Assembly (NCBI RefSeq): GCF_052161615.1
Contig: NZ_CP197417.1
Span: 2,480,001-2,544,000, forward strand
Reading direction: 5' to 3'
Origin: Aeoliella sp052161615
GTDB lineage: Bacteria > Planctomycetota > Planctomycetia > Pirellulales > Lacipirellulaceae
Length of the DNA stretch: 64,000 bases
The position numbers were made by a program, and so were the translations under genes. The notes under the pieces are model-generated. The model worked only from the letters and a program-made list of their open reading frames with translations. It made no database searches and was not told the DNA's origin. Within the stretch, counting starts at the first letter, position 1. Each line of letters starts with the position of its first letter. Below, piece by piece: positions 26,141 through 34,144 of the stretch.

Positions 26141-27472
26141 GTGCGTACTCGTATCAAAAATGCCAAAGTCGTCCTGCCCGACGGGGTCGCAGAAATCGAT
26201 GTCGTTGTCGAAGGAACCAAAATCGCCGACATCGATTCGGCGTCGCAGTTAGCGGTCGACGAAACGATTGATGCCCGTGGCTTGCATCTGATCCCCGGTG
26301 TGATCGACGATCAGGTTCACTTCCGCGAGCCGGGGCTGACGCACAAGGAAGACCTCGCGCACGCTTCGCGGGCGTGTGCGAAAGGGGGCGTCACGACGTT
26401 CCTCGAAATGCCGAACACCGTACCGAACGCCATCACGCAGCAGTTGGTCGAAGACAAGCTACGCCTGGCGGCGGCGAGCTCCATCGTCAACTATGGGTTC
26501 TACATCGGCGCGACGCCCGACAATTTGGACGAGCTGAAGCGAGCCACCCGCACGCCCGGCATCAAGATCTTTATTGGGTCGAGCACTGGCGATTTGCTCG
26601 TCGACGATCAAAACGCCCTGGAGCGCATTTTCGCTGAAACGACGTTGCCACTCACCGCCCACTGCGAGGATGAAGCAACCGTCCGTGCGAACCGCGACCG
26701 AATCGGCGAGACGAGCGACGTCGCCGATCACTCGCGCATCCGCGACCACGAGGCGGCGATCATCGCGACCAAGCGGGCCATGGACCTCGCCGTGCGGCAC
26801 AAGCACCGGTTTCACGTGCTGCACGTGTCGACCGCCGGCGAGTGCGAGCTACTCGCCAATCACCATCGGCTGCTCACGGGCGAAGCCTGTCCGCATCATT
26901 TATTCTTTTCGATCGACGACTACGAGCGCCTCGGCACGCTCATCCAAATGAATCCGTCGCTCAAGACGCGGGACGACAACGCGGCGGTGTGGCAGGCTCT
27001 ACTGGATGGACGGTTACAAGTCATCGCGACCGACCACGCGCCGCACACGCTCGACGAAAAGCGAAAACCCTACCCACAGTCCCCTTCCGGTCTGCCGGCA
27101 GTCGAGAACTCACTCGCCCTCTTGCTCAACGAAGTGCATCAAGGCCGGTGCACCATCGAGCAAGTGGTCCACTGGATGTGCGACGCCCCGGCTCGCGTTT
27201 GGGACATCGTCAATAAAGGTCGGATCGCAGTGGGCTACGATGCCGATTTGGTACTCGTCGATCTTGAGAAGCAGCAAACTATTCGGAACGAAGACCAACT
27301 TACCAAGTGCGGCTGGAGTCCGTGGGACGGTGTGGAACTCGTGGGTTGGCCAGTCCGCACGTGGGTGATGGGACACGAGGTATTTTGCGACGGCCAAATA
27401 GTCGCAAGCCAGCGCGGCCACGAAGCCCTCTATGACCACGCCCGCGGCGGGTACTGGGCGACCGAGGCGTAG
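26141..27472 (+). CDS. pyrC: Dihydroorotase
   Basis: A 443-residue amidohydrolase of pyrimidine synthesis, converting carbamoyl-aspartate to dihydroorotate. Visible family segments are LIPGVIDDQVHFREPGLTHKED, GGVTTFLEMPNTVPN, PGIKIFIGSSTG with the probable carbamylated Lys, PLTAHCEDE and HVLHVSTAGE with metal His residues, and ATDHAPHTLDEK with the catalytic Asp. The usual D-x-H-x-H metal motif reads D-D-Q-V-H, so the first His is Gln; I recall this variant in some Bacteroidetes-type dihydroorotases, so it may be lineage-typical rather than a defect. The start is GTG at 26141. It appears monocistronic, separated by 92 bases from the next gene. Confidence 0.92.
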   Translation: MRTRIKNAKVVLPDGVAEIDVVVEGTKIADIDSASQLAVDETIDARGLHLIPGVIDDQVHFREPGLTHKEDLAHASRACAKGGVTTFLEMPNTVPNAITQQLVEDKLRLAAASSIVNYGFYIGATPDNLDELKRATRTPGIKIFIGSSTGDLLVDDQNALERIFAETTLPLTAHCEDEATVRANRDRIGETSDVADHSRIRDHEAAIIATKRAMDLAVRHKHRFHVLHVSTAGECELLANHHRLLTGEACPHHLFFSIDDYERLGTLIQMNPSLKTRDDNAAVWQALLDGRLQVIATDHAPHTLDEKRKPYPQSPSGLPAVENSLALLLNEVHQGRCTIEQVVHWMCDAPARVWDIVNKGRIAVGYDADLVLVDLEKQQTIRNEDQLTKCGWSPWDGVELVGWPVRTWVMGHEVFCDGQIVASQRGHEALYDHARGGYWATEA

Positions 27473-27564
27473 CATCCCGGTACCGGCATCCCATAGCCGA
27501 CGTGCGGGGTCGGCTCGTACAATGACACTTTGCGGGCGGCGGAACTAATACAACCGAGGTTGAT

Positions 27565-28308
27565 ATGGGATTCACCATCGAGAAGAAAGTGGCGCTCGTC
27601 ACCGGTGCTAATCGCGGCATTGGCAAGACGATCGTCGAGACATTGTTAGCCGCGGGGGCCTCGAAGGTCTACGTGGGCGTGCGAAAGCTCGACTCGGCCG
27701 ATGAATTGGTAGCTGCCCACGGCGCCAAAGTGGTCCCCGTGCGAATCGACATGGAGGACGCCGACAGCATCAAATCGGCGGCACACAAAGCGAACGACGT
27801 GTCGCTGGTAATCAACAACGCTGGCGTCTATCAGGGAGGGAATCCCCTTGATAGTGACTTCATCGAAAGCACGCAGTACCAGCTCAACGTCAACGCGTAC
27901 GGCCAAGTGCGGATGGCGCAGGCTTTCGCGCCGGTGCTAAAGGCACACGGTGGCGGGGCGTTTGTGCAGATCAACTCGGTCGCTTCGCTGCGTTCGTTCC
28001 CCGGTTTCGCGGCCTACTGTGCGTCTAAGGCGGCGGCATACTCGATCACCCAGGCCCTGCACCTGCAACTCACCGAGCAGGGCACGCAAGTGCTCAGCGT
28101 TCACCCCGGACCAATCCGTACCGACATGAGCGCTCAGGCAGGTCTCGACGAAGTCGCCGAGCCCGCGAGTGTGGTGGCCGACGGCATCATCGCCGCCCTA
28201 GCGGCGGGCGATTATCACCTGTTCCCCGACTCGCTCGCCAAGCAGTACTACGAACAGTACCAACCCTTCGCCACAAATATTGTCGAAGCGATAACGGACG
28301 AGGTTTAA
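27565..28308 (+). CDS. Short-chain dehydrogenase/reductase
   Basis: A 247-residue classical SDR. It has the cofactor motif TGANRGIG near residues 14-21, NNAGVY for the central strand, the catalytic Ser in INSVAS, and the YCASK active-site Tyr-Lys (about 152-156). HPGPIRTDM follows. The Arg after the glycine motif and the VRKLD segment after strand 2 hint at NADP(H) preference. Substrate cannot be read. GAGGTTGAT precedes the ATG. It is in the same direction as the next SDR gene, with 111 bases of repeat-like sequence between. Confidence 0.92.
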   Translation: MGFTIEKKVALVTGANRGIGKTIVETLLAAGASKVYVGVRKLDSADELVAAHGAKVVPVRIDMEDADSIKSAAHKANDVSLVINNAGVYQGGNPLDSDFIESTQYQLNVNAYGQVRMAQAFAPVLKAHGGGAFVQINSVASLRSFPGFAAYCASKAAAYSITQALHLQLTEQGTQVLSVHPGPIRTDMSAQAGLDEVAEPASVVADGIIAALAAGDYHLFPDSLAKQYYEQYQPFATNIVEAITDEV

Positions 28309-28315
28309 GAAGCAG

Positions 28316-28416
28316 TCGCGGAGCCACGCGGATCGAAGCGGACGATCGCGAATTACGCTGTTTAGTTTTTATCCGCGATGATTCGCAGCATTCGCGCAAA
28401 TCCGCGACGAATTCTT
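28316..28416. repeat. GCGGAT-rich dispersed repeat, family D
   Basis: The spacer between the two SDR genes is built of repeated CGCGGA, ATCCGCGA and TCGCGAA words in both orientations, like other family D copies. The last part overlaps the possible upstream extension of the second SDR frame. Confidence 0.55.
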
Positions 28417-28419
28417 CAT

Positions 28420-29268
28420 ATGTCTGAATTTGGCAACGCGATCGTAACCGGCGGCGGCTCGGGAATTGGCCGAGCGTTTTGCCATGCGCTGGTGGAACGT
28501 GGCTGGAACGTCGCGGTTGCCGACATCAACGTCGATGCCGCTGAGCACGTGACGAGGGAGCTCGGCGGGCGTGCCATCGCGCACGCGCTCGATGTGGCCG
28601 ATCCCAATTCATGGCATTCGCTGCGCACCGATCTTGAAGCTCGCTGGCCCCAACTCGACCTACTCGTCAACAACGCTGGCGTACTAGTAACCGGCGAACT
28701 TGGCGATGCCTCGCCCGGCGATCTCGCGCACATCGTCGAGGTGAATTTGCTCGGTGTGATGCATGGTACGAACACCATGGTGCCATGGCTTCGCAAGTCG
28801 CAGAGCACCGTGAATCCGCGCGGCGTCATCAACATGGCATCGATCTTCGCGGCGGTCGCCCCGCCAGGGTTCGCCGCGTACAACGCGACGAAGGCCGGCG
28901 TGATCGCGCTTACCGAATCATTGCGCGGCGAGCTCAAACCTTATGGCCTGAACGCCACCGCAGTCCTTCCCGGCGTTACGCCCACGCAGCTTTTCTCCAG
29001 CGCCAGGCTCGGCGACCCCGCTCACTCGACTATCTGCGACAAGTTCGTCGCCGCCTCCAAAATCACGGCCGAGCAAGTCGCCCGCGAAGCGCTCGCCGGT
29101 GCCGCACGAGGACAGCTGCACGTAGTCGTTGGCGGCCGCGCGAAGTTATACTGGCGGCTCAAACGTCTCGCGCCGCAGTGGCTCGTCGATCGAGTGGGCC
29201 GCCAAGCCGCTGGCGAACTTCGAAGTGCCCACTCAGCAAATCCAACTCCACCCGTACCCCGCCCCTGA
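28420..29268 (+). CDS. Short-chain dehydrogenase/reductase with long C-terminal extension
   Basis: A 282-residue classical SDR from ATG 28420; the open frame upstream to 28378 reads through repeat sequence and is not used. It has the motif TGGGSGIG near residues 9-16, an Asp at the end of strand 2 (VAVADINVDAA) suggesting NAD(H), NNAGVL, INMASIF with the catalytic Ser, and YNATK for Tyr-Lys. After the Rossmann core a basic, Arg-rich C-terminal part follows (GGRAKLYWRLKRLAPQWLVDRVGRQ), as in membrane-associated SDRs. The stop TGA overlaps the miaE start ATG by one base (TGATG), so the two are translationally coupled. Confidence 0.9.
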   Translation: MSEFGNAIVTGGGSGIGRAFCHALVERGWNVAVADINVDAAEHVTRELGGRAIAHALDVADPNSWHSLRTDLEARWPQLDLLVNNAGVLVTGELGDASPGDLAHIVEVNLLGVMHGTNTMVPWLRKSQSTVNPRGVINMASIFAAVAPPGFAAYNATKAGVIALTESLRGELKPYGLNATAVLPGVTPTQLFSSARLGDPAHSTICDKFVAASKITAEQVAREALAGAARGQLHVVVGGRAKLYWRLKRLAPQWLVDRVGRQAAGELRSAHSANPTPPVPRP

Positions 29269-29843
29269 TGCTTCACCTGCAATCGAAAACCAACCAGCGA
29301 TGGCTCGACCAAGTCGACCAGTCGCTCGCCGAAATCCTGATCGACCACGCCCACTGCGAGAAGAAAGCAGCGGGGACCGCACTCAACTTGATGTTCGCCT
29401 ACGTCGAGGACATCGAGCTGTGTCAGGAGATGACCGAGATCGTCAATGAAGAGCTCGAACACTTCCACATGGTGCTCGACCTGCTCGCCAAGCGCGGCAT
29501 CAAGTTCCGCCGCACCAAGCCATCGAGCTACGGCCGCAAACTGAACGATCTGGTTCGCAAGGGCGAACCCCACCGCGCCGTCGACCGCCTGCTGGTCGCC
29601 GGCTTGATCGAAGCCCGTAGCTGCGAGCGTTTCTCGGTGCTCGCCGAACACGTCGAGGACCAAGAGCTCGCCGAGTTTTATCGCAGCCTATTCGAATCCG
29701 AAGCTCGGCATCATACGACGTACACGAGGCTCGCCAAACACTTCGCGCCGGAAGCGGAGGTCATGGCGCGGCTCGATGAGCTCGCAGCGGCGGAGGCGGA
29801 GATCATGGAAGAGGGGGAAGAGTTGCCGCGGATGCACAGCTAG
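29268..29843 (+). CDS. miaE: tRNA-(ms2io6A)-hydroxylase-like diiron protein
   Basis: A 191-residue ferritin-like four-helix protein of the MiaE family. It opens LQSKTNQRWLDQVDQSLAEILIDHAHCEKKAAGTALN with the first Glu/His iron ligands. EEELEHFHMVLDLLAKRGI-type ligands follow in the second helix (EIVNEELEHFHM), then LIEARSCERFSVLAEH and FYRSLFESEARHHTTY for the second half of the site. MiaE hydroxylates the isopentenyl side chain of ms2i6A37 in tRNA, using O2. The start overlaps the stop of the upstream SDR. The preceding substrate-making enzymes MiaA and MiaB are not in the window. Confidence 0.92.
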   Translation: MLHLQSKTNQRWLDQVDQSLAEILIDHAHCEKKAAGTALNLMFAYVEDIELCQEMTEIVNEELEHFHMVLDLLAKRGIKFRRTKPSSYGRKLNDLVRKGEPHRAVDRLLVAGLIEARSCERFSVLAEHVEDQELAEFYRSLFESEARHHTTYTRLAKHFAPEAEVMARLDELAAAEAEIMEEGEELPRMHS

Positions 29844-29847
29844 GAAA

Positions 29848-29893
29848 GATCAGTCGCGGATTGGCGCGGATAAAGCGGATTCTCGCGGATCAT
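29848..29893. repeat. GCGGAT-rich dispersed repeat, family D
   Basis: Contains CGCGGATTGGCGCGGATAAA, then GCGGATTCTCGCGGAT. Same word structure as the copy at 56648-56690. Confidence 0.6.
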
Positions 29894-30009
29894 CAGTACC
29901 GGAGCAGCCCACTCAAGCCTTGGCTTTTCGCGGTGTGCTAAAAAGCCTCGATCGACTAAACTGCTCGTCGTCAAACTCGGTTGTCATCAAGCAGGAGGCT
30001 TACGCTATC

Positions 30010-30495
30010 ATGAACCGCCGAAGCTATTTGTTCCGCGGACTGCTCGTCACACTGGTGTTTGCCGGCGTCGCAGTCGCCTCCTATCAGTTGGGAATGCATC
30101 GCGAGCGCCAAGCGGCTGCGGCGCAACACGCCAAAGCCCTTGCGAATCTGGTGGCCGACGTGGAGTATCATACCTCGGAGGCGTTGGCCAAGGATGAACC
30201 CCGCCAAGCCTACACGTGGGTCACACTGTTAAGGCTTCGCGCACCTGAGACCTTCTCACGACTAAGCGGTCGTTGTCACGAAAGGCTGGTAGATCAGTTC
30301 AACATGGCCATGGATGAAAGGGATGTCGAGGGTATGCGTTCGCTATATAACCTAGGGCGTGAGATGGAGCTAAATCCTGGACTTCTCGACGCGCTAAAGC
30401 AGACGTATCAGCGTGGCAACGCTGTGGGTTCCCAGGAGACGGGAATCGATGGAGACAAGGGAGAGTCGCCATTCCGCTTACTCTCGAACTCCTGA
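30010..30495 (+). CDS. Hypothetical protein with N-terminal membrane anchor
   Basis: A 161-residue protein from ATG 30010, with AGGAGG 11 bases upstream; the frame is open to 29776 but overlaps miaE. The N terminus MNRRSYLFRGLLVTLVFAGVAVASY is a basic stretch plus one membrane helix. The rest is helical, with many Leu, Arg and Glu residues (ANLVADVEYHTSEALAKDEP, ERDVEGMRSLYNLGREMEL), similar to tetratricopeptide-like or coiled helices. No family was recognised. Topology is probably anchored in the membrane with the helical part outside. Confidence 0.6.
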   Translation: MNRRSYLFRGLLVTLVFAGVAVASYQLGMHRERQAAAAQHAKALANLVADVEYHTSEALAKDEPRQAYTWVTLLRLRAPETFSRLSGRCHERLVDQFNMAMDERDVEGMRSLYNLGREMELNPGLLDALKQTYQRGNAVGSQETGIDGDKGESPFRLLSNS

Positions 30496-30788
30496 ACCCA
30501 CCGCATAGTTTCCTCCACGCCTTGGCGTCTTGCACATTCAATACGGCCGCCTTTCGCGTCCTCCTTCGACTTTTACCGCTCCCCAAAATTCGCTACACTA
30601 CCCGCCCGCCTTCTGGTGCTTCACGCAATCTGAACACAAACTTAACCGAGATCCCACCCGCGGTTCGCGGAATCCCAACGCCCGCAACAGATACTCTTAG
30701 TGAGTAGTTGTTGTGAGGTTCGTTGTGGGAAACGGGTCGTCAGGAAGCGGCCGCCGCGGCGAACGTTCCTGTTTGCGAGGGAATCGAA

Positions 30789-31688
30789 TTGAACGCCATC
30801 GCTCGCCATCGTCTGCCCGATGTCCACTTGTCAATTCGTCCGAAGCTCGCGTTGCGTAAGCGGCAGAGAGACATCACGCCCACCGAATCGGTTCGCTCGC
30901 TGTTTGTCAGCGATGTCCATCTCGGCTCGAAACACACCCAGGCCGCCGCGTTTCTGGAGTTGATCGAGCGCTACGAGCCCGAGCACCTTTACATTGTGGG
31001 CGACTTCATCGACGGGTGGAAGCTCAAGCGCCGCTGGCGATGGAAGCCTGTGTACGACCGAATTCTGCACCGTTTGCTGGCCCTCAAGCGAAGGGGCACT
31101 CAGCTTTATTACACGCCGGGCAATCACGACGAGTTCCTCCGCAATTACATCGCCGACTACGGCATCGTCGACATGCAGGACGAGTTCGTCCACGAGGCGG
31201 CCGACGGGCGGCGTTACCTGGTGATGCATGGCGATAAGTTCGATAAAGTCGAACAGTCGATGCCGTGGCTCAGTCTGGTCGGTGCGTACGCCTACGACTT
31301 TCTATTGAGCGCCAACTACTGGCTCAACTGGGCCCGGGGCAAGCAGCACAATCGCTACGCCTTTTGCGGCATGATCAAACGACGCGTCAAAGCCCTGGTC
31401 CGGCACATCAGCAACTTCGAAGCGCAGCTGATCGACGCGGCGGTCGCGCAGAATTGTTTCGGAATCATCTGCGGGCACATCCACACGCCGCGAGTCATGC
31501 AGCTCGACAACTTGGCGTACCTCAACACGGGCGACTGGGTCGAGAACTGCACCGCTCTCGTCGAATACCACACCGGAGCATTCGAGCTGAACCGGGCCGA
31601 TGGCCGGATTCTCGGTGAGCTGCCTGCTCTCTCTCCGGGCGAGCAGGAGCCCGACGACTCCCTGACCGCGGGTATCCTAATTGCCTAA
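30789..31688 (+). CDS. plcP: Phospholipase C-like metallophosphoesterase of membrane lipid remodelling
   Basis: About 299 residues from TTG 30789, which has GAGGG seven bases upstream; TTG 30723 is an alternative. Calcineurin-type motifs are complete: DVHLGSK, GDFIDGW, TPGNHDEF, MHGDKFD and GHIHTPR. Generic annotation would be UDP-2,3-diacylglucosamine diphosphatase (LpxH). The longer pattern VGDFIDGWKLKRRWRWKP, the Trp-rich middle and YLNTGDWVENCTALVEYHTGAFEL instead match what I recall of PlcP, shown in Sinorhizobium and Agrobacterium to hydrolyse phospholipid to diacylglycerol under phosphate limitation. The neighbours support this: btaA and btaB, which use diacylglycerol, follow on the same strand. 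No Pho box was identified. Confidence 0.8.
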   Translation: MNAIARHRLPDVHLSIRPKLALRKRQRDITPTESVRSLFVSDVHLGSKHTQAAAFLELIERYEPEHLYIVGDFIDGWKLKRRWRWKPVYDRILHRLLALKRRGTQLYYTPGNHDEFLRNYIADYGIVDMQDEFVHEAADGRRYLVMHGDKFDKVEQSMPWLSLVGAYAYDFLLSANYWLNWARGKQHNRYAFCGMIKRRVKALVRHISNFEAQLIDAAVAQNCFGIICGHIHTPRVMQLDNLAYLNTGDWVENCTALVEYHTGAFELNRADGRILGELPALSPGEQEPDDSLTAGILIA

Positions 31689-31976
31689 ACCTCCTGTTTT
31701 AAGGGCGATCTCGCCAATTCTGGGCGGTTCTTATAGCTAACCCCTTGCAACCACGCGGCGAAATGGGGACCATAACGCGATTGGCGAAAACACCATGAGG
31801 GTGTCGATGCGTACGGCTTGCCGCTAGCTTCCGACGAGCTGGTGCCGATCGCGGGCGGACCGATCTAAGTTCCTCGAACCACATCACCGTCGGCTCGCTG
31901 GGCAAGTTGGCTCGTCCGATCGCGAAAGTGCGTTCGCCCTCGCCTGCACCCCCTCCCCCCGCGCACAGGAACTTGC

Positions 31977-33260
31977 ATGCTCGCTGCCAAGCTTAGCCGA
32001 GCCGTTTTCAATTTCACGCACGGCAAGAACCTCGTTTACAACACCTGCTGGGAAGACCCCCGGCTCGACCGCATCGCGCTCAAACTCACCGAGTCCGACC
32101 GCCTGCTGGTGATCACCTCGGCCGGCTGCAATGCCCTCGACTACGCGCTCGATGGTCTGGAGCGAGTCGACACGGTGGACGTGAACCCTCGCCAGAACGC
32201 CCTCCTGGAACTGAAGCTCGCCGGCATTCGCCAGCTCGACTTCGAGACGTTCTTCGAGTTGTTCGGCCGCGGTCGCCTGCCCGATTGGAACACCATCTAC
32301 CGCGAATCGCTTCGCGATGCCCTGCCCCAAGCGGCCCGCGAGTACTGGGACAAGAACGGCAAGTTCTTCCATGGCCGTGGTCGCCGTCCGAGCTTTTATT
32401 TCCGCGGTTCGTCAGGCTTTTTCGCCTGGTCGATGAACGCCTACGTGAACCGCGTGGCTCGCATCCGTCCACAGGTCGAACGCCTGCTCGAAGCCCAGAG
32501 CATCGAAGAGCAGCGCGAGATCTATTACAACGAAGTGAAGTCGGCGTTCTGGGGTCCGAAGATGGAGTTCTTGCTCCGTCGCGACTCGACGCTATCGCTG
32601 CTCGGCGTGCCGCGTGCGCAGCGTCGTCAGCTCGAAAAGTTCTATCCCGGTGGCATTGCGAAGTTCATCGAAGATCGCCTCGACGCGGTGTTCACGAAGC
32701 TGCCGCTGAAGGATAACTACTTCTGGCGCGTTTACATGACTGGTGAGTACACGCGGGACTGCTGCCCCGAGTACCTCCGCGAGCCGAACTTCGCGCGTCT
32801 CAAAGGTGGTCTGGTCGACCGCATTCACACGCACACGACCACGATCCTCGACTACCTGGAGTCGACCAGCCAGACGTACTCGCGTTACGTGCTGCTCGAC
32901 CACATGGACTGGCTCGCCGAGCACCACGCCGACATCCTGCAGCGTCAGTGGCAGGCGATCGTCGACCACGCCGACGACAACTCGATCCTGCTGTGGCGTA
33001 GCGCGGCGCTACAGGTCGAGTTCATCAACCCCATCGAAGTGCAGCTGGGCGGCGAGACCCATACCCTGGGCGAGCTTTTGGAGTATAACGTAGCCTTGGC
33101 CGCCGAACTTCACGCCAAGGACCGCGTGAACACCTACGGCAGTTTCGACATCGCCACGCTCCACAAGAATTCACCTTTCGCCGCGTCGGACGACAACAAT
33201 GAGCGCACTGGGGCAACTGAAGACTCTGTATCACATGGTGCTCTCGCCCATTCGGGGTGA
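31977..33260 (+). CDS. btaA: S-adenosylmethionine:diacylglycerol 3-amino-3-carboxypropyltransferase
   Basis: A 427-residue DUF3419/BtaA protein. Family landmarks are FTHGKNLVYNTCWEDPRLDRIAL at the N terminus, LVITSAGCNALDYALDG with VDTVDVNPRQNALLELKLA (AdoMet-binding Rossmann region), YYNEVKSAFWGPKMEFLLRRD, and RYVLLDHMDWLAEHH and ILWRSAA near the C terminus. BtaA joins the homoserine moiety of AdoMet to diacylglycerol in ether linkage, the first step to the betaine lipid DGTS. The last 62 bases overlap the start of btaB in another frame, so the two are coupled. A 288-base gap separates it from plcP. Length agrees with the bacterial family. Confidence 0.93.
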   Translation: MLAAKLSRAVFNFTHGKNLVYNTCWEDPRLDRIALKLTESDRLLVITSAGCNALDYALDGLERVDTVDVNPRQNALLELKLAGIRQLDFETFFELFGRGRLPDWNTIYRESLRDALPQAAREYWDKNGKFFHGRGRRPSFYFRGSSGFFAWSMNAYVNRVARIRPQVERLLEAQSIEEQREIYYNEVKSAFWGPKMEFLLRRDSTLSLLGVPRAQRRQLEKFYPGGIAKFIEDRLDAVFTKLPLKDNYFWRVYMTGEYTRDCCPEYLREPNFARLKGGLVDRIHTHTTTILDYLESTSQTYSRYVLLDHMDWLAEHHADILQRQWQAIVDHADDNSILLWRSAALQVEFINPIEVQLGGETHTLGELLEYNVALAAELHAKDRVNTYGSFDIATLHKNSPFAASDDNNERTGATEDSVSHGALAHSG

Positions 33261-33930
33261 GTCTCACCAGCAGCGACTCGATAGCTTCTACGCCGGACAG
33301 GCCGAGCACTACGACGCCACCCGGCAGAAGATGCTGCATGGCCGCGACGAACTGTTCGCCACGCTCCCCGCACCCGCAGATGGCGTATGGGTCGACCTCG
33401 GTTGTGGTACCGCACGTAACGTCGAAGCGTGGGGCGACCGCCTCACAAACTTCCGCCACGCAACGCTAGTCGACCTCAGCGAGTCGCTACTCGGCATCGC
33501 GAAGAAGCGTGTCGACGACAAGGGCTGGACCAATATCGAGCTCCGGCACGCCGACGCCACCACGGTTGACCTTGAGCCTGGCTCGGTCGACGTGTTGACG
33601 TTCTGCTACTCGCTGACGATGATCCCCAACTGGTACGACGCCATCGACCACGCCCTCACGCTACTCAAGCCAGGCGGCACGATCGGCGTGGTCGACTTCT
33701 ACGTCGCCAAGAAGTACCCGCCCGAAGGCCGTGCGAAGCACTCTTGGTTCCGCCGCAGCTTCTGGCCCGTCTGGTTCTCGAACGACAACGTCTTCCCCAA
33801 CCCTGATCTCTTGCCCTACCTCGAACGCCGTTTCGAGACGGTGAGCGTCGACGAACACGCCGGCAAGATCATGATGATCCCAATGCTGAGGATTCCGTAC
33901 TTCCGATTCGTCGGACGCAAACGCGCTTAG
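33199..33930 (+). CDS. btaB: Diacylglycerylhomoserine N-methyltransferase
   Basis: A 243-residue class I methyltransferase. It has VWVDLGCGTARNVEAWGD (motif I), ATLVDLSESLLGIAKKR (motif II), ADATTVDLEPGSVDVLTFCYSLTMIPNWYDAIDHAL and LLKPGGTIGVVDFYVAKK. FWPVWFSNDNVFPNPDLLPYLERRF is a conserved tail segment of BtaB. BtaB adds three methyl groups to the homoserine amine, completing the betaine lipid. The 62-base overlap with btaA and identical order to known btaAB pairs make the call firm. The product would be a phosphorus-free membrane lipid. Confidence 0.92.
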   Translation: MSALGQLKTLYHMVLSPIRGESHQQRLDSFYAGQAEHYDATRQKMLHGRDELFATLPAPADGVWVDLGCGTARNVEAWGDRLTNFRHATLVDLSESLLGIAKKRVDDKGWTNIELRHADATTVDLEPGSVDVLTFCYSLTMIPNWYDAIDHALTLLKPGGTIGVVDFYVAKKYPPEGRAKHSWFRRSFWPVWFSNDNVFPNPDLLPYLERRFETVSVDEHAGKIMMIPMLRIPYFRFVGRKRA

Positions 33931-33995
33931 AGCTAATCCTTCTTCAGCCGACTCGCTGCATACGCCGCGAAGGCCATTAGCGACGCAATGCGTCT

Positions 33996-34052
33996 CCCAG
34001 CGTAGCGGCTGCGCCGCAACACTGGGCTGGGTGACGCAATCCCTTCGGGATA
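33996..34052 (+). repeat. Composite palindromic repeat, family B, copy 2
   Basis: First hairpin has arms CCCAGCGT (33996-34003) and ACACTGGG; second part GACGCAATCCCTTCGGGATA. Same two-part order as at 3083-3140. Confidence 0.8.
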
Positions 34053-34099
34053 TTCGTCTGCGGCGATGCTCTGTATGCCGAAGGCATTGCGTATGTTAG

Positions 34100-34131
34100 C
34101 CCAGGGTTGCGGCGAATGCCGCTACCCTGGG
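34100..34131 (-). repeat. Palindromic repeat, family B, inverted copy 3
   Basis: Arms CCCAGGGT and ACCCTGGG around a GCGGC/GCCGC stem. In opposite orientation to copy 2, which lies about 50 bases to the left. It ends directly before the 3' end of the first BSP gene. Confidence 0.8.
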
Positions 34132-34144
34132 AGAAGATTCGTCA

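Noticed and set aside
28378..28420. Upstream start of the second SDR
   Set aside because: The extra 14 residues come from GCGGAT repeat sequence, and the Rossmann motif has its normal distance from the ATG at 28420.
30723..31688. LpxH (UDP-2,3-diacylglucosamine diphosphatase)
   Set aside because: The metal motifs are shared, but the longer N-terminal region, Trp-rich segment, NTGDWVENCTALVE motif and btaAB neighbours fit PlcP better.
30496..31976. Pho box upstream of plcP or btaA
   Set aside because: No pair of CTGTCAT-like direct repeats with 11-base period was found; a single CTTAACC near 30640 is not enough.
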